A DNA stretch of 34,372 bases from Thermoanaerobaculia bacterium (lineage in GTDB: Bacteria > Acidobacteriota > Thermoanaerobaculia > Gp7-AA8). Of this stretch, positions 26,867 to 34,372 are shown piece by piece. The notes beneath the pieces were generated by a model. It did not search any database. It was not told where the DNA came from and worked only from the letters and a program-made list of their open reading frames with translations. Positions within the stretch are counted from its first letter, which is position 1. The number at the start of each line of letters is the position of its first letter. A program made the translations under genes and the position numbers. Location of the stretch: assembly GCA_016650215.1 (NCBI GenBank), contig JAENWF010000158.1, positions 1 through 34,372 of the forward strand, in the 5' to 3' direction.

Positions 26867-28732
26867 ATGAAGAAGCAACTCTGCCGTTCCGTCCTGGTCA
26901 GCCTGATCGGCGTGACCATTGCCATCGCGTCGTACGCGGCCGCTCCTTCCACTGACGCTGAGCTCGCACGGCGCCAGGAGGAGCTCCGGCGCCTGGAGAT
27001 CGAGGTTGAGAAGATGCGGCGAGCATTTCCTCCTGCGTTTGACGAGGCTACCGAGGTTGGCTTCTTCCAGGGAATCGCGAAGAGTCTGGAACTCGCGCTG
27101 GAGGTCAAGGTGATTCCTGGCAGAGAGGGGGTGCCATTCGAGGATGGCCGCCTCTCGCCCGTGCAACTTTACAGACTGGAGATTTCAGGGCGCGACCGGT
27201 TTGTAAAGTTGGGCGACTTCCTGGAGCGCCTGAAGAACCGAGCGCGCCCGGTGCAACTCGAAACCCTCCGTTACGAGAATGAGAGAAACGAAACGGGCAG
27301 CTTCACAGCCCGTTTTGCGATCCCTTGTTACACCGGAACCGTCGAGCCGGTGCCTGCTCATCTCGATCATCCACGCAGAATCGTTGAGTCCTACCGAGCA
27401 AGGATTGATCAGGCGAAGGCGATCCTGACCGTAATGATCGAGCAGTTCGCGCGTGGTAAAACAGGACGTCTTGCCGACACGCTGGCTGTGTTCGACGCCA
27501 TCAACCGAAAGCTCTTAATACCGCAGGCATCTGACCGAAGCGTCCTCGTTACCCGGCTCCAGATTGACAGTCGGGTTCTTATCGAAGGAGTCGTTTTAGG
27601 CGAGGCGGCGCGAGCGAATCTGATCGACGGCCTGGAAAAACCTGACTTCCACGTGAGCGATCTCCAGGTCTCCCCGGCAGGTGCATGCCGGGCGTTTTCC
27701 CTGACCGCTCGACGAGGCGTGCGCGAGAGTCCTCTAAAAATCGTTTTCGACAAGGCACTTCTCGACGGAAAGGCGGGCGCGATTTGCAGAGTGGAGGCGG
27801 AACCCTCAGCCGGTAAGATCGTCGTACGTGGGAAGGCGTCTACGGGAGACAAGAGCGCCATCTTCGTCCGGCTGCGGAGCGTTGACGTTGCCGATGTCTT
27901 CTCTGTGATCAATGAGGTGACTGGCGAGAGCTTCGTCGTTGATAACGATGTGAAGGGACAGGTCGACGTCGAAATCGAGCGGGCTACCGTGAAGGAAGTG
28001 CTCGCGGCCATGAGCGCAGCCGGGGTGGCGATCGGCCCAGGTCCCCTCCACCGAGTATCCCCGGCGAGCCGCCGGATCGTAACGGCCTCACCTTCTTCGA
28101 CATTCACGGGCGCTCCCCTTTCTCTGCTACTCCACGGCGCGGACCTGCGCGAGGTTTTTTGTCTTTTCGAGCAGATGGCGGGACTCGCGATGCGGGTTTT
28201 GCCCGACCTCGAGGGCAAGGCCACGGTCTTTTCAACCAACCTGCCCTGGGACATGGTTCTCGTAGGCCTTTTCGCCTCCGCGGACCTGGCATACACGATC
28301 CAAGGCGAGAAATTGTTTGCCGCTTCGCCGGCGGCGGTCGAGGCCTTCGTCAAGGCCGGCCCTGGCGCGGCAGTTCCGGGTGCGAGCGCCTGCGAGCGCC
28401 CGAAGTCCGTGCTGGAAGAGTCGCCGATCTCGAAACTTCCACGGTTCACCAGCACCACCAGCGGCTTCTCCACCGCTTCGTCGAGCTCGCGAACGGTCTT
28501 TGACAATGAGCGTCTGTCAGTTCCCCAATTGGGTGTGGCCGATGTGGAACTGGCCGGTGTCGCGCGAATCGGGGATAGCTGGAAGGCTTACGCATACGGA
28601 CCCTGGCGGAAAATCATGCGAATCGAGACCAGCCAGGAGCTATTCGACGCTCGCGTCAAGTCCATCAGTTCCACCGGTGTCGTATTCGCGACCAGCGCCT
28701 CGGGGGTCGTTGGAGTTTCCCTGCGTCCATGA
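26867..28732 (+). CDS. Fused PilO-, PilN-, PilQ(N0)- and PilP-like protein
   Basis: This 621-residue exported or membrane-anchored protein has an N-terminal hydrophobic segment (8-24; cleaved signal or anchor) and a coiled coil (about 30-52, ARRQEELRRLEIEVEKMRR). A PilO-like region follows (about 60-155; LYRLEISGRDRFVKLGDFLE), then a PilN-like region (about 170-283; VLVTRLQIDSRVLIEGVVLG, LEKPDFHVSDLQV). Two secretin N0/STN-like repeats come next (331-399, VDVADVFSVINEVTGESFVV; 414-487, ADLREVFCLFEQMAGLAMRV and LPWDMVLVG). A Ser/Thr-rich linker leads to a PilP-like end (about 548-616; LAGVARIGDSWKAYAYGPW). In pilus systems these are separate PilN, PilO, PilP and PilQ proteins linking inner membrane to secretin. 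No secretin barrel, PilM or ATPase is nearby. Domain calls are by eye: N0 repeats are strong, PilO and PilP fair, PilN weaker. Confidence 0.65.
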   Translation: MKKQLCRSVLVSLIGVTIAIASYAAAPSTDAELARRQEELRRLEIEVEKMRRAFPPAFDEATEVGFFQGIAKSLELALEVKVIPGREGVPFEDGRLSPVQLYRLEISGRDRFVKLGDFLERLKNRARPVQLETLRYENERNETGSFTARFAIPCYTGTVEPVPAHLDHPRRIVESYRARIDQAKAILTVMIEQFARGKTGRLADTLAVFDAINRKLLIPQASDRSVLVTRLQIDSRVLIEGVVLGEAARANLIDGLEKPDFHVSDLQVSPAGACRAFSLTARRGVRESPLKIVFDKALLDGKAGAICRVEAEPSAGKIVVRGKASTGDKSAIFVRLRSVDVADVFSVINEVTGESFVVDNDVKGQVDVEIERATVKEVLAAMSAAGVAIGPGPLHRVSPASRRIVTASPSSTFTGAPLSLLLHGADLREVFCLFEQMAGLAMRVLPDLEGKATVFSTNLPWDMVLVGLFASADLAYTIQGEKLFAASPAAVEAFVKAGPGAAVPGASACERPKSVLEESPISKLPRFTSTTSGFSTASSSSRTVFDNERLSVPQLGVADVELAGVARIGDSWKAYAYGPWRKIMRIETSQELFDARVKSISSTGVVFATSASGVVGVSLRP

Positions 28733-28930
28733 TTCCCGAGCGGTGAAGCGGAGATGAACCGGAAAATGAAAACGGATGTCATCTGCAGGTCAACGATATT
28801 CAGGCCAGAGCGTGGGCAATATTCTTCGCTCGAGGCGTTCTTGGTTTCATTTTCTTCATGGCGGGCGCCTGGAAGGGTTTTCGAGCTCGGTTCTACCGGG
28901 CACGCGGCGCGCAAATGCTTTTTCCTACCT

Positions 28931-29027
28931 CTGCGCCGGAAGATCGAGCCCGACCCGTCGAGTCCTCAGTACATCGTGACCGAGCTGTGGATTGGCTTCC
29001 GTTTCATCGCTGAGCCGTTGCGGTAGG
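28931..29027 (+). pseudogene. Orphan kdpE 3' end, direct repeat copy 2 (attR-like)
   Basis: This stretch encodes the last 31 residues of KdpE with one change (TELWIGF for TEPWIGF) and the stop codon at 29024-29026, but no kdpE body precedes it. The open frame upstream (from 28754) is unrelated. The convergent membrane gene ends inside it, suggesting this copy sits in the ancestral position of kdpE relative to its downstream neighbour. Confidence 0.8.
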
Positions 29028-29408
29028 GCGTTGGTTCTGCATGCGACGCGCGAAGAGCGCGGGTGCGGCGATCCACGCCAGGAGAACGCACCCGCGCAGC
29101 ACGGGTGACGCCGGCGACCCGAGAAGCGCGAACCAGGCATGCCCGGTGTGAATCGTGACCGCCATTTCGGCAGCGATGTCGAGGAGGAGCCACGCGGCGC
29201 TGACGAGCAGCGCTTCGTTCAGCGAGTTCAGGCCGCCGCTCATCTTCACATACGCGAATGCGACCACGACGACGGCGGCGATCTTCGCAACGACGATCGC
29301 GAGAGGGAATGCGGGCGAGACCACGCCGGGCATTGCCGCCACGAGGAACGCGGCGATGATCCAGGACGGCAGTATCAACGCGATCGATCGAGTCATGTCG
29401 AAACCCAT
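29004..29408 (-). CDS. Small integral membrane protein, unknown family
   Basis: This 134-residue protein has about four predicted membrane helices (IALILPSWIIAAFLVAAMPG, FPLAIVVAKIAAVVVVAFAY, LLVSAAWLLLDIAAEMAV, VLRGCVLLAWIAAPALFA) and a basic tail. I do not recognise the family. The strongly hydrophobic, periodic sequence supports a real gene. MGFDMTR at 29408 is taken; MTRSIA at 29396 is equally possible. The last eight codons overlap the orphan kdpE end in the opposite direction. It is divergent from the porin-kdp operon and shares its 255-bp upstream region, so potassium control is possible. Confidence 0.65.
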   Translation of the reverse strand: MGFDMTRSIALILPSWIIAAFLVAAMPGVVSPAFPLAIVVAKIAAVVVVAFAYVKMSGGLNSLNEALLVSAAWLLLDIAAEMAVTIHTGHAWFALLGSPASPVLRGCVLLAWIAAPALFARRMQNQRPTATAQR

Positions 29409-29423
29409 GACTCATTCAACAAC

Positions 29424-29444
29424 TCCGGACCTCGCACGTCCGGA
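29424..29444. promoter_or_regulatory. Perfect 7-bp-stem hairpin in the porin upstream region
   Basis: TCCGGAC (29424-29430) is mirrored by GTCCGGA (29438-29444) around a 7-base centre. It lies just outside the start of the minus-strand membrane gene. It could be a dimeric-regulator site or a leader hairpin of that gene. Confidence 0.35.
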
Positions 29445-29461
29445 AGGTGGGCAAAAGAAGC

Positions 29462-29480
29462 TCGAAAGAATTTCGAAAGA
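29462..29480 (+). promoter_or_regulatory. Putative KdpE operator, half 1
   Basis: TCGAAAGA occurs twice with an 11-bp period (TCGAAAGA-ATT-TCGAAAGA). OmpR-family regulators typically bind such head-to-tail repeats at one helical turn. The inverted counterpart lies at 29578-29596. Confidence 0.5.
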
Positions 29481-29577
29481 CTGCTGACCGCGTGTCGTCA
29501 GCTGCGGCCACGTCCTCGGTGAATTGAGCGCGAGCTCTACACGCGGTCTTTCTCGCTCTTCGACAAGGTTCCGGCGA

Positions 29578-29596
29578 TCTTTCGACTTTCTTTCGC
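29578..29596 (-). promoter_or_regulatory. Putative KdpE operator, half 2
   Basis: TCTTTCGA (29578-29585) and TCTTTCGC (29589-29596) are reverse complements of the TCGAAAGA unit, again at an 11-bp period. A weaker pair, TCTTTCTC and TCTTCGA, lies at 29547-29563. The site is 68 bp before the porin start; no clear sigma70 promoter could be placed between. Confidence 0.5.
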
Positions 29597-29663
29597 GTTC
29601 GTTTGGTCCTTCTTCCGGACCGGCAACGACCTGCCGTGTTTTCCTGCTCGGAGAAAAGATCAT

Positions 29664-30764
29664 ATGAACGACAGAAACCAAACGCTGCTGCGCACCGCCA
29701 TCCTTTTCCTGACCGCCAGCCTGCTCGCGACCGCCTCGATTGCGCAGACGGCAGAACCCGCGACCCCCACAGTCCGCTTCGGCGGTTTTGTTGATGGTTA
29801 CTACGCCTGGAACGCGAACTCGCCCGACAGTCACGAGAACTTCGTCCCCGGTACGGGCACCTCCGCGAAGCGCTCGAACGAAGCGGCGCTGAACCTCGTC
29901 GCTCTCGAATTCTCGCGCGACGCCGCGCCGGTTGGATTCAAGCTTTCGCTCGTGGCGGGTAACGGAGCGGACATCGTTCATGCGGGCGAGCCGCAGGGAA
30001 CCGCGACCGGTTCCGAAACGTTCCGGCACATCTATGAAGCGTCGATCACTTACAAAGCGTCCGACCGTCTCACGTTGAAGGGCGGAGTCTTCCCTTCGCA
30101 CATCGGAATGGAAGGATTCTTCTCGAAGGACAACTGGAACTACACCCGCTCCTGGCTGGGCGAGTTTTCACCGTACTACCAGACAGGTGTTCATGCAGGC
30201 TATGTATTCACCGATCACTGGTCGGGCGAGCTTCACGTGCTGAATGGCTGGCAGATCATCGGTGAAAACAACGACAGCAAATCGATCGGTGGAAAAATCG
30301 CATACAACAGCGAGACGCTGAGTGCGTCGCTGAACACGTTCAATGGACCCGAGCTCGCCAACAATGATGATGACTGGCGCCATTTCGGGAATCTGCTCGT
30401 CGCCTACAAGCCGACTTCGAAGTTGAGCCTCGGCGGGTCACTGGATCTCGGTCATCAGGAACTGCCCGGTTCCGCATCTGCGGATTGGACCGGCGTGGGC
30501 GCATACGCGCGGTACGCGATGAACGACTGCGCCGCTTTCGCGGTGCGCGCCGAACAGTTCGACGATCCCGACAACGGCATCACCGGCACCGCGCAGAAGT
30601 TGCGCGAAATGACTGTGACGTATGAATTCCGGCCCGTGGCGAACCTGATTCTCAAGATCGAGGGACGTCACGACCGCTCGACGGCGGCCGTGTTCAAGAA
30701 GGACGCGGATAACTTTGGCAGGAAACAGACGCTGTTGATCGTGGGCGCCGTCGCCACGTTCTAA
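29664..30764 (+). CDS. Outer-membrane beta-barrel porin preceding kdp (BBP2-like)
   Basis: This 366-residue protein has a signal peptide (about 1-28, LLRTAILFLTASLLATASIAQ) followed by alternating amphipathic strands (VRFGGFVDGYYAWN, ASITYKASDRLTLKGGVFPS, LSLGGSLDLGHQEL, MTVTYEFRPVANLILKIEGR) and a C-terminal ...LLIVGAVATF, whose final Phe is the outer-membrane insertion signal. It resembles the porins of the beta-barrel-2 (BBP2/OmpL-like) family. It is the first gene of an operon with kdpF, kdpA and kdpB, so it probably lets K+ into the periplasm when supply is low. GGAG lies nine bases before the ATG. Family placement is by general pattern. Confidence 0.82.
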   Translation: MNDRNQTLLRTAILFLTASLLATASIAQTAEPATPTVRFGGFVDGYYAWNANSPDSHENFVPGTGTSAKRSNEAALNLVALEFSRDAAPVGFKLSLVAGNGADIVHAGEPQGTATGSETFRHIYEASITYKASDRLTLKGGVFPSHIGMEGFFSKDNWNYTRSWLGEFSPYYQTGVHAGYVFTDHWSGELHVLNGWQIIGENNDSKSIGGKIAYNSETLSASLNTFNGPELANNDDDWRHFGNLLVAYKPTSKLSLGGSLDLGHQELPGSASADWTGVGAYARYAMNDCAAFAVRAEQFDDPDNGITGTAQKLREMTVTYEFRPVANLILKIEGRHDRSTAAVFKKDADNFGRKQTLLIVGAVATF

Positions 30765-30785
30765 CGCCGCGTCCAGGGAGCAATC

Positions 30786-30869
30786 ATGTGGGATCTCATC
30801 TTCGTTGCCCTGACACTGCTGCTTCTCGCTGCGAGCGTGCTCTACGTGAACGCATGCGAGAAGCTTTGA
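30786..30869 (+). CDS. 27-residue membrane peptide upstream of kdpF
   Basis: The reading frame starts MWDLIFVALTLLLLAASVLY and ends ACEKL: one membrane helix plus a short polar tail. AGGGAG sits six bases before the ATG, and the gene lies 21 bp after the porin and 10 bp before kdpF. Its ending resembles that of KdpF (AEKL), suggesting a second small Kdp subunit or a duplicated kdpF. Similar tiny proteins accompany kdp operons in other genomes, to my recollection. Function unknown. Confidence 0.7.
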   Translation: MWDLIFVALTLLLLAASVLYVNACEKL

Positions 30870-30879
30870 GGAGGTTGTA

Positions 30880-30969
30880 ATGAACTTCGAAACGATTGTT
30901 GGCCTGGCACTGTCGGTCCTGGCGCTGGTCTATCTGCTGTACGCGCTGTTGCGCGCCGAGAAGCTGTGA
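30880..30969 (+). CDS. kdpF: KdpF, small stabilising subunit of the K+-ATPase
   Basis: This 29-residue, single-helix peptide (MNFETIVGLALSVLALVYLL, ending RAEKL) has the KdpF pattern of a lone membrane segment followed by LLRAEKL. KdpF sits beside KdpA and stabilises the KdpFABC complex in the inner membrane. An ideal AGGAGG lies upstream, and kdpA starts seven bases after its stop. Confidence 0.92.
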   Translation: MNFETIVGLALSVLALVYLLYALLRAEKL

Positions 30970-30976
30970 GGCCGAC

Positions 30977-32686
30977 ATGACGCTCCTGGCAATTCTAAAA
31001 ATCGTCGGCTTCTTTCTGCTGATCCTCGCCGTCACGAAGCCGCTTGGTCTTTACATGCGACGCGTGTTCTCGGGCGAAAAGACGTTCTTCGATCCCATCG
31101 CGCGGCCGCTCGAACGGCTCATATACCGCATCGGCGGCGTCGACCAGAGGAAAGAGCATGACTGGAAGCAGTACACGATCGCCATGCTGGTCTTTAACGT
31201 GATCGGCCTGCTGCTCCTGTACGCGATCCAGAGGCTGCAACATCTTCTGCCGCTGAATCCGGACAAGATGGGCGCGGTTGCGCCCGACCTCTCCTGGAAC
31301 ACGGCTGTTTCGTTCGTAGCCAACACGAACTGGCAGGCCTACGCCGGCGAGGCCACCATGTCGCACTTCACCCAGATGGTCGGGCTGACGTTTCAGAACT
31401 TCGTCTCCGCGGCCACGGGTATCGCTCTGGCGATTGCCTTGATTCGAGGGATCGCCCGCGTATCGGGTAAGACCATCGGCAACTTCTGGGTTGATCTCGT
31501 TCGTTCGACGCTCTGGATTCTTCTCCCGATCGCGATGATCAGCGCGATCGCGCTGATGTCGCAAGGCGTTGTGCAGAACTTCAGACCGACGGTCGAAGCG
31601 ACCACGATCGAGGGTGCGACGCAGAAGATCGCTCAGGGCCCCGTGGCCTCGCAGGAAGCGATCAAGGAACTCGGCACGAACGGCGGCGGATTCTTCAACG
31701 CCAATTCTGCGCATCCTTACGAGAACCCCACGCCATTCACGAATCTGCTCGAGATGTTTCTGATTCTCGCCATCGGTGCCGGCCTCTGTTACACGCTCGG
31801 CTCGATGGTGGGGAAGACCCGTCACGGCTGGGCCGTCTTTGCGGCGATGTCGCTCCTGTTTCTGGCCGGCGCCTTCATCGCCAGCGGCGCCGAGCAGGCC
31901 GGTAATCCGATCCATCACCGGCTTGGTGTCGCTGCGTCGGACGGCAACATGGAGGGGAAGGAAGTTCGCTTCGGCATCGGCGACTCGTCCCTGTTCGCAG
32001 TCGTCACCACAGCAGCGTCGTGCGGGGCGGTCAACTCGATGCACGACTCCTTCACGCCGATCGGCGGTTCGGTAACGCTGCTGAACATCATGCTCGGCGA
32101 AGTCATCTTCGGCGGAGTCGGCGCAGGGATGTACGGCATGATCCTCTTCATCATTCTGGCTGTTTTTATCGCCGGACTCATGGTCGGCCGGACGCCGGAG
32201 TACCTCGGCAAGAAGATCGAAGCCCATGACGTGAAATTGGCCATGCTGGCCGTGCTCATCCTCTGCTTCTGCATCCTCATGGGCAGCGCGGCAGCGGCGA
32301 TCTCCACTGCCGGGACAGCAGCGTTGAACAACGCCGGACCGCACGGTCTTTCGGAGATGACGTATGCGTTCACGAGCGCGACGGGCAACAACGGCAGCGC
32401 CTTCGCGGGTCTGAGCGCTAACACCAGGTTCTACAACATCGGGCTGGGCCTGGCGATGTTCTTCGGCCGGTTCCTGATGATCATCCCGCTCATGGCGATC
32501 GCCGGCTCGCTGGTGACCAAGAAGAAGGCAATTGAAGGAGCAGGAACGTTCCCGGTGGACGGTCCGCTGTTCACCGTTCTTCTCGTGGGCGTGATTCTGA
32601 TCGTGGGTGCGCTGACGTACTTCCCGGTTCTTTCGCTCGGACCGTATGTCGAGCACTTCCTGATGCACGCCGGCAAGCTGTTCTGA
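30977..32686 (+). CDS. kdpA: Potassium-transporting ATPase subunit A (KdpA)
   Basis: This 569-residue channel-like subunit selects and carries K+ in KdpFABC. It starts [20 protein letters not shown], placed by family and a GAGG site seven bases upstream; the frame is open 27 codons earlier, but that stretch overlaps kdpF. The selectivity-filter regions are present: [50 protein letters not shown] and [12 protein letters not shown]. About ten membrane helices. kdpB begins 11 bp after it. Complete and typical in length. Confidence 0.97.
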   Translation: MTLLAILKIVGFFLLILAVTKPLGLYMRRVFSGEKTFFDPIARPLERLIYRIGGVDQRKEHDWKQYTIAMLVFNVIGLLLLYAIQRLQHLLPLNPDKMGAVAPDLSWNTAVSFVANTNWQAYAGEATMSHFTQMVGLTFQNFVSAATGIALAIALIRGIARVSGKTIGNFWVDLVRSTLWILLPIAMISAIALMSQGVVQNFRPTVEATTIEGATQKIAQGPVASQEAIKELGTNGGGFFNANSAHPYENPTPFTNLLEMFLILAIGAGLCYTLGSMVGKTRHGWAVFAAMSLLFLAGAFIASGAEQAGNPIHHRLGVAASDGNMEGKEVRFGIGDSSLFAVVTTAASCGAVNSMHDSFTPIGGSVTLLNIMLGEVIFGGVGAGMYGMILFIILAVFIAGLMVGRTPEYLGKKIEAHDVKLAMLAVLILCFCILMGSAAAAISTAGTAALNNAGPHGLSEMTYAFTSATGNNGSAFAGLSANTRFYNIGLGLAMFFGRFLMIIPLMAIAGSLVTKKKAIEGAGTFPVDGPLFTVLLVGVILIVGALTYFPVLSLGPYVEHFLMHAGKLF

Positions 32687-32697
32687 GGTCAATCACG

Positions 32698-34372
32698 ATG
32701 GCTACGCAAAAGAAAACCAATCTCTTCGATCCGAAGATCGTCCGCCGCGCGTTGGTCGACTCCTTCGTCAAACTCCACCCGAAGCACATGTGGAGCAATC
32801 CAGTGATGTTCCTCGTGGAGATCGGCGCCCTGATGACGACACTCCTGCTCATCCCCGGGTTGAGCAGCGGCCCCACGAACTACCTCTTTCAAGTGCAGAT
32901 CACGCTCTGGCTGTGGGCCACCGTGCTCTTCGCGAACTTCGCGGAGGCCATGGCGGAAGGACGCGGCAAGGCCCAGGCCGACGCGCTGCGTAAGACGAAG
33001 ACGGAGACGATGGCGCGGCGGCTCCGTCCCGGTGGTAGCGAGGAACAGGTTTCGGCGTCCGCGCTGCGAAAAGGCGACCGCGTGGTGGTCGAAGCCAACC
33101 AGATCATCCCGGGCGACGGCACCGTCGTCGAGGGCATTGCCTCGGTGAACGAGGCGGCCATCACTGGTGAGTCCGCACCTGTCATCCGTGAGGCAGGCGG
33201 CGATCGATCCGCGGTGACCGGCGGTACGACCGTGTTGTCGGATCGAATCGTCGTGGAGATCACGAGCGAGCCGGGGCAGACATTCATCGACAGGATGATC
33301 CGTCTCGTCGAAGGCGCCGAGCGGCAGAAAACGCCGAACGAGATCGCGCTCGACATTCTGCTCGCCGGTCTCACGCTCGTATTCTTGTTCGCCACGATCA
33401 CGCTCAAGCCGTTCGCGCTCAAGCCGTTCGCGCTCTATTCGAACAGCGACGTGTCGGTGACGGTGCTGATCGCGTTGCTGGTCTGTCTCATACCGACGAC
33501 GATCGGTGCGCTGCTCTCGGCCATCGGCATTGCCGGCATGGACCGCGTGCTCCAGCACAATGTTCTGGCGATGTCCGGCCGTGCGGTAGAGGCCTCGGGC
33601 GACGTGAATGTGCTCCTGCTCGACAAGACCGGGACCATTACCCTCGGCAATCGTCAAGCCTCGGACTTTTTCCCGGCACCTGGTGTGACGAAAGAGGAGC
33701 TCGCGGAAGTGGCGCAGTTGTCTTCACTGGCCGACGAGACCCCCGAGGGACGTTCCATCTGCGTGCTGGCGAAGGAGCAGTTCGGTCTGCGCGGCCGTGA
33801 GCTTCGCGAGCTGGGACCGCACACGATCGTGCCGTTCACGGCCAAAACGCGCATGTCCGGCCTCGATTTCGGCAGCGGCCGTGCGGTGCGCAAAGGAGCG
33901 ACCGACGCCGTCGCCAACTACATTGCCGATAGCGGTGGCGAGTTCCCGGAGGGAGTCCGCAAAGACGTGGCCCGCATCGGTGCAGAGGGAGGCACCCCGC
34001 TCGTCGTCGCTGACGGCAAGCGCGTCCTCGGCACCATCTATCTAAAAGACATCGTGAAAGGCGGGATGAAAGAGCGCTTCGAGCGCCTGCGCATGATGGG
34101 GATCGAGACCATCATGATCACCGGCGACAATCCGCTGACCGCTGCCACGATCGCGCGCGAGGCGGGTGTGGGCGATTTTCTCGCCGAAGCCACACCGGAG
34201 GACAAGCTCAAGCTGATCCGAAAGGAACAGGCCAAGGGCAACCTCGTGGCCATGACCGGCGATGGGACGAACGACGCGCCTGCGCTGGCTCAGGCGGACG
34301 TCGGCGTGGCCATGAACACCGGCACGCAGGCGGCGAAAGAAGCCGGCAACATGGTCGATCTCGACTCCAACC
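32698..34372 (+). CDS. kdpB: Potassium-transporting P-type ATPase subunit B (KdpB), 3' end outside the window
   Basis: 558 codons of the roughly 680-residue catalytic subunit are present. It hydrolyses ATP to drive K+ uptake through KdpA. The actuator-domain TGES is at 156-159, whose Ser is the inhibitory phosphorylation site in E. coli. [21 protein letters not shown] forms the membrane ion path, the phosphorylated Asp309 is in DKTGT, MITGDNP follows and [17 protein letters not shown] ends the P domain. Residues 236-245 read [10 protein letters not shown], a five-residue tandem duplication next to a membrane helix. GAGG lies eight bases before the ATG. kdpC would be expected beyond the window. 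Confidence 0.97.
   Translation, partial: MATQKKTNLFDPKIVRRALVDSFVKLHPKHMWSNPVMFLVEIGALMTTLLLIPGLSSGPTNYLFQVQITLWLWATVLFANFAEAMAEGRGKAQADALRKTKTETMARRLRPGGSEEQVSASALRKGDRVVVEANQIIPGDGTVVEGIASVNEAAITGESAPVIREAGGDRSAVTGGTTVLSDRIVVEITSEPGQTFIDRMIRLVEGAERQKTPNEIALDILLAGLTLVFLFATITLKPFALKPFALYSNSDVSVTVLIALLVCLIPTTIGALLSAIGIAGMDRVLQHNVLAMSGRAVEASGDVNVLLLDKTGTITLGNRQASDFFPAPGVTKEELAEVAQLSSLADETPEGRSICVLAKEQFGLRGRELRELGPHTIVPFTAKTRMSGLDFGSGRAVRKGATDAVANYIADSGGEFPEGVRKDVARIGAEGGTPLVVADGKRVLGTIYLKDIVKGGMKERFERLRMMGIETIMITGDNPLTAATIAREAGVGDFLAEATPEDKLKLIRKEQAKGNLVAMTGDGTNDAPALAQADVGVAMNTGTQAAKEAGNMVDLDSN
33403..33435 (+). repeat. 15-bp tandem duplication inside kdpB
   Basis: CTCAAGCCGTTCGCG occurs twice in direct succession (33403-33417, 33418-33432), followed by CTC. 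It keeps the reading frame and repeats LKPFA at the end of a membrane helix. The copies are identical, so the event is recent or an assembly artefact. Confidence 0.9.

Larger units (their letters stand above)
26455..28930 (+). mobile_element. Possible integrated segment at the kdpE 3' end
   Basis: The segment lies between the two kdpE-tail repeats and interrupts an otherwise continuous kdp neighbourhood. It contains the pilus-fusion gene, about 400 bp without a firm gene at its left end and about 200 bp at its right end. Restoration of the interrupted gene by the carried copy is what integrative elements do at 3' gene ends. No integrase, transposase or terminal inverted repeat is visible, so it would be a cargo remnant or a satellite needing help in trans. 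A local duplication followed by deletion is an alternative. Confidence 0.4.

Noticed and set aside
27643-27660. CACGTG with TTCCACGTGA flank as a fourth parS
   Set aside because: About five of sixteen positions differ from parS, mainly in the right half, and it lies 23 kb away from the cluster.
27409-28506. Open frame of 365 codons on the minus strand inside the pilus-fusion gene
   Set aside because: The plus-strand protein has consistent N0/STN repeats and a signal segment; the minus translation is Ser/Arg/Thr-rich without motifs.
28754-29026. 90-codon gene made of new sequence fused to the kdpE tail
   Set aside because: The first 60 codons have no recognisable pattern and no ribosome-binding site; best read as chance joining of the frame to the orphan kdpE end.
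30995-32692. Long open frame (565 codons) on the minus strand
   Set aside because: Antisense to kdpA, with Arg/Glu/His-rich noise sequence.

Overview
The window is the chromosomal replication-origin region of a GC-rich, Gram-negative-type bacterium, followed by a potassium-transport locus. The didermic features are an outer-membrane porin ahead of kdp, a YidC with a large periplasmic domain and a GyrB of the long E. coli-like form. DUF507, a bactofilin behind parAB and a BBP2-like porin would fit Acidobacteriota, but this placement is inference and not secure.

Region 1 (1-9425, minus strand) is one long operon running away from oriC: rpmH, rnpA, yidD, yidC, jag/khpB, mnmE, mnmG, rsmG, parA, parB and a bactofilin. 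A clear sigma70-type promoter precedes rpmH, and many junctions are 4-bp ATGA overlaps. Three parS sites are built into the rsmG and mnmG coding or start regions, so ParB, ParA and their centromere lie together. A hairpin follows the bactofilin.

Region 2 (9426-18982) is oriC with dnaA, dnaN, recF, gyrB and gyrA, all on the plus strand. DnaA-box-like sites lie before dnaA. The dnaA-dnaN gap holds TGCGGAAAA motifs and a DnaA-trio-like tract next to a purine A-rich stretch. Two families of non-coding repeats sit in the gaps: REP-like palindromes on both sides of dnaA, and degenerate 7-bp tandem units between dnaN/recF and gyrB/gyrA.

Region 3 (18983-22266) holds a DUF507 gene, a zinc-ribbon gene following an RNase E/G gene (convergent with DUF507), a DNPH1-like nucleotide N-hydrolase and tRNA-Asn(GUU).

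Region 4 (22267-34372) is potassium uptake: Kup, divergent from a two-component pair made of a KdpD-like kinase without the N-terminal KdpD/Usp part and a KdpE regulator, and then a beta-barrel porin, a 27-residue membrane peptide, kdpF, kdpA and kdpB (cut by the window end). Paired direct repeats upstream of the porin look like an OmpR-family operator.

The most unusual feature splits region 4. A 2.57-kb segment lies between two copies of the last ~97 bp of kdpE, as if an element had integrated at the kdpE 3' end and restored the gene. Its one convincing gene (26867-28732) encodes a single 621-residue protein that appears to join PilO-like, PilN-like, two PilQ N0/STN-like and PilP-like domains, with no secretin pore. 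This is an apparently undescribed one-chain version of the type IV pilus alignment complex, outside any pilus operon.
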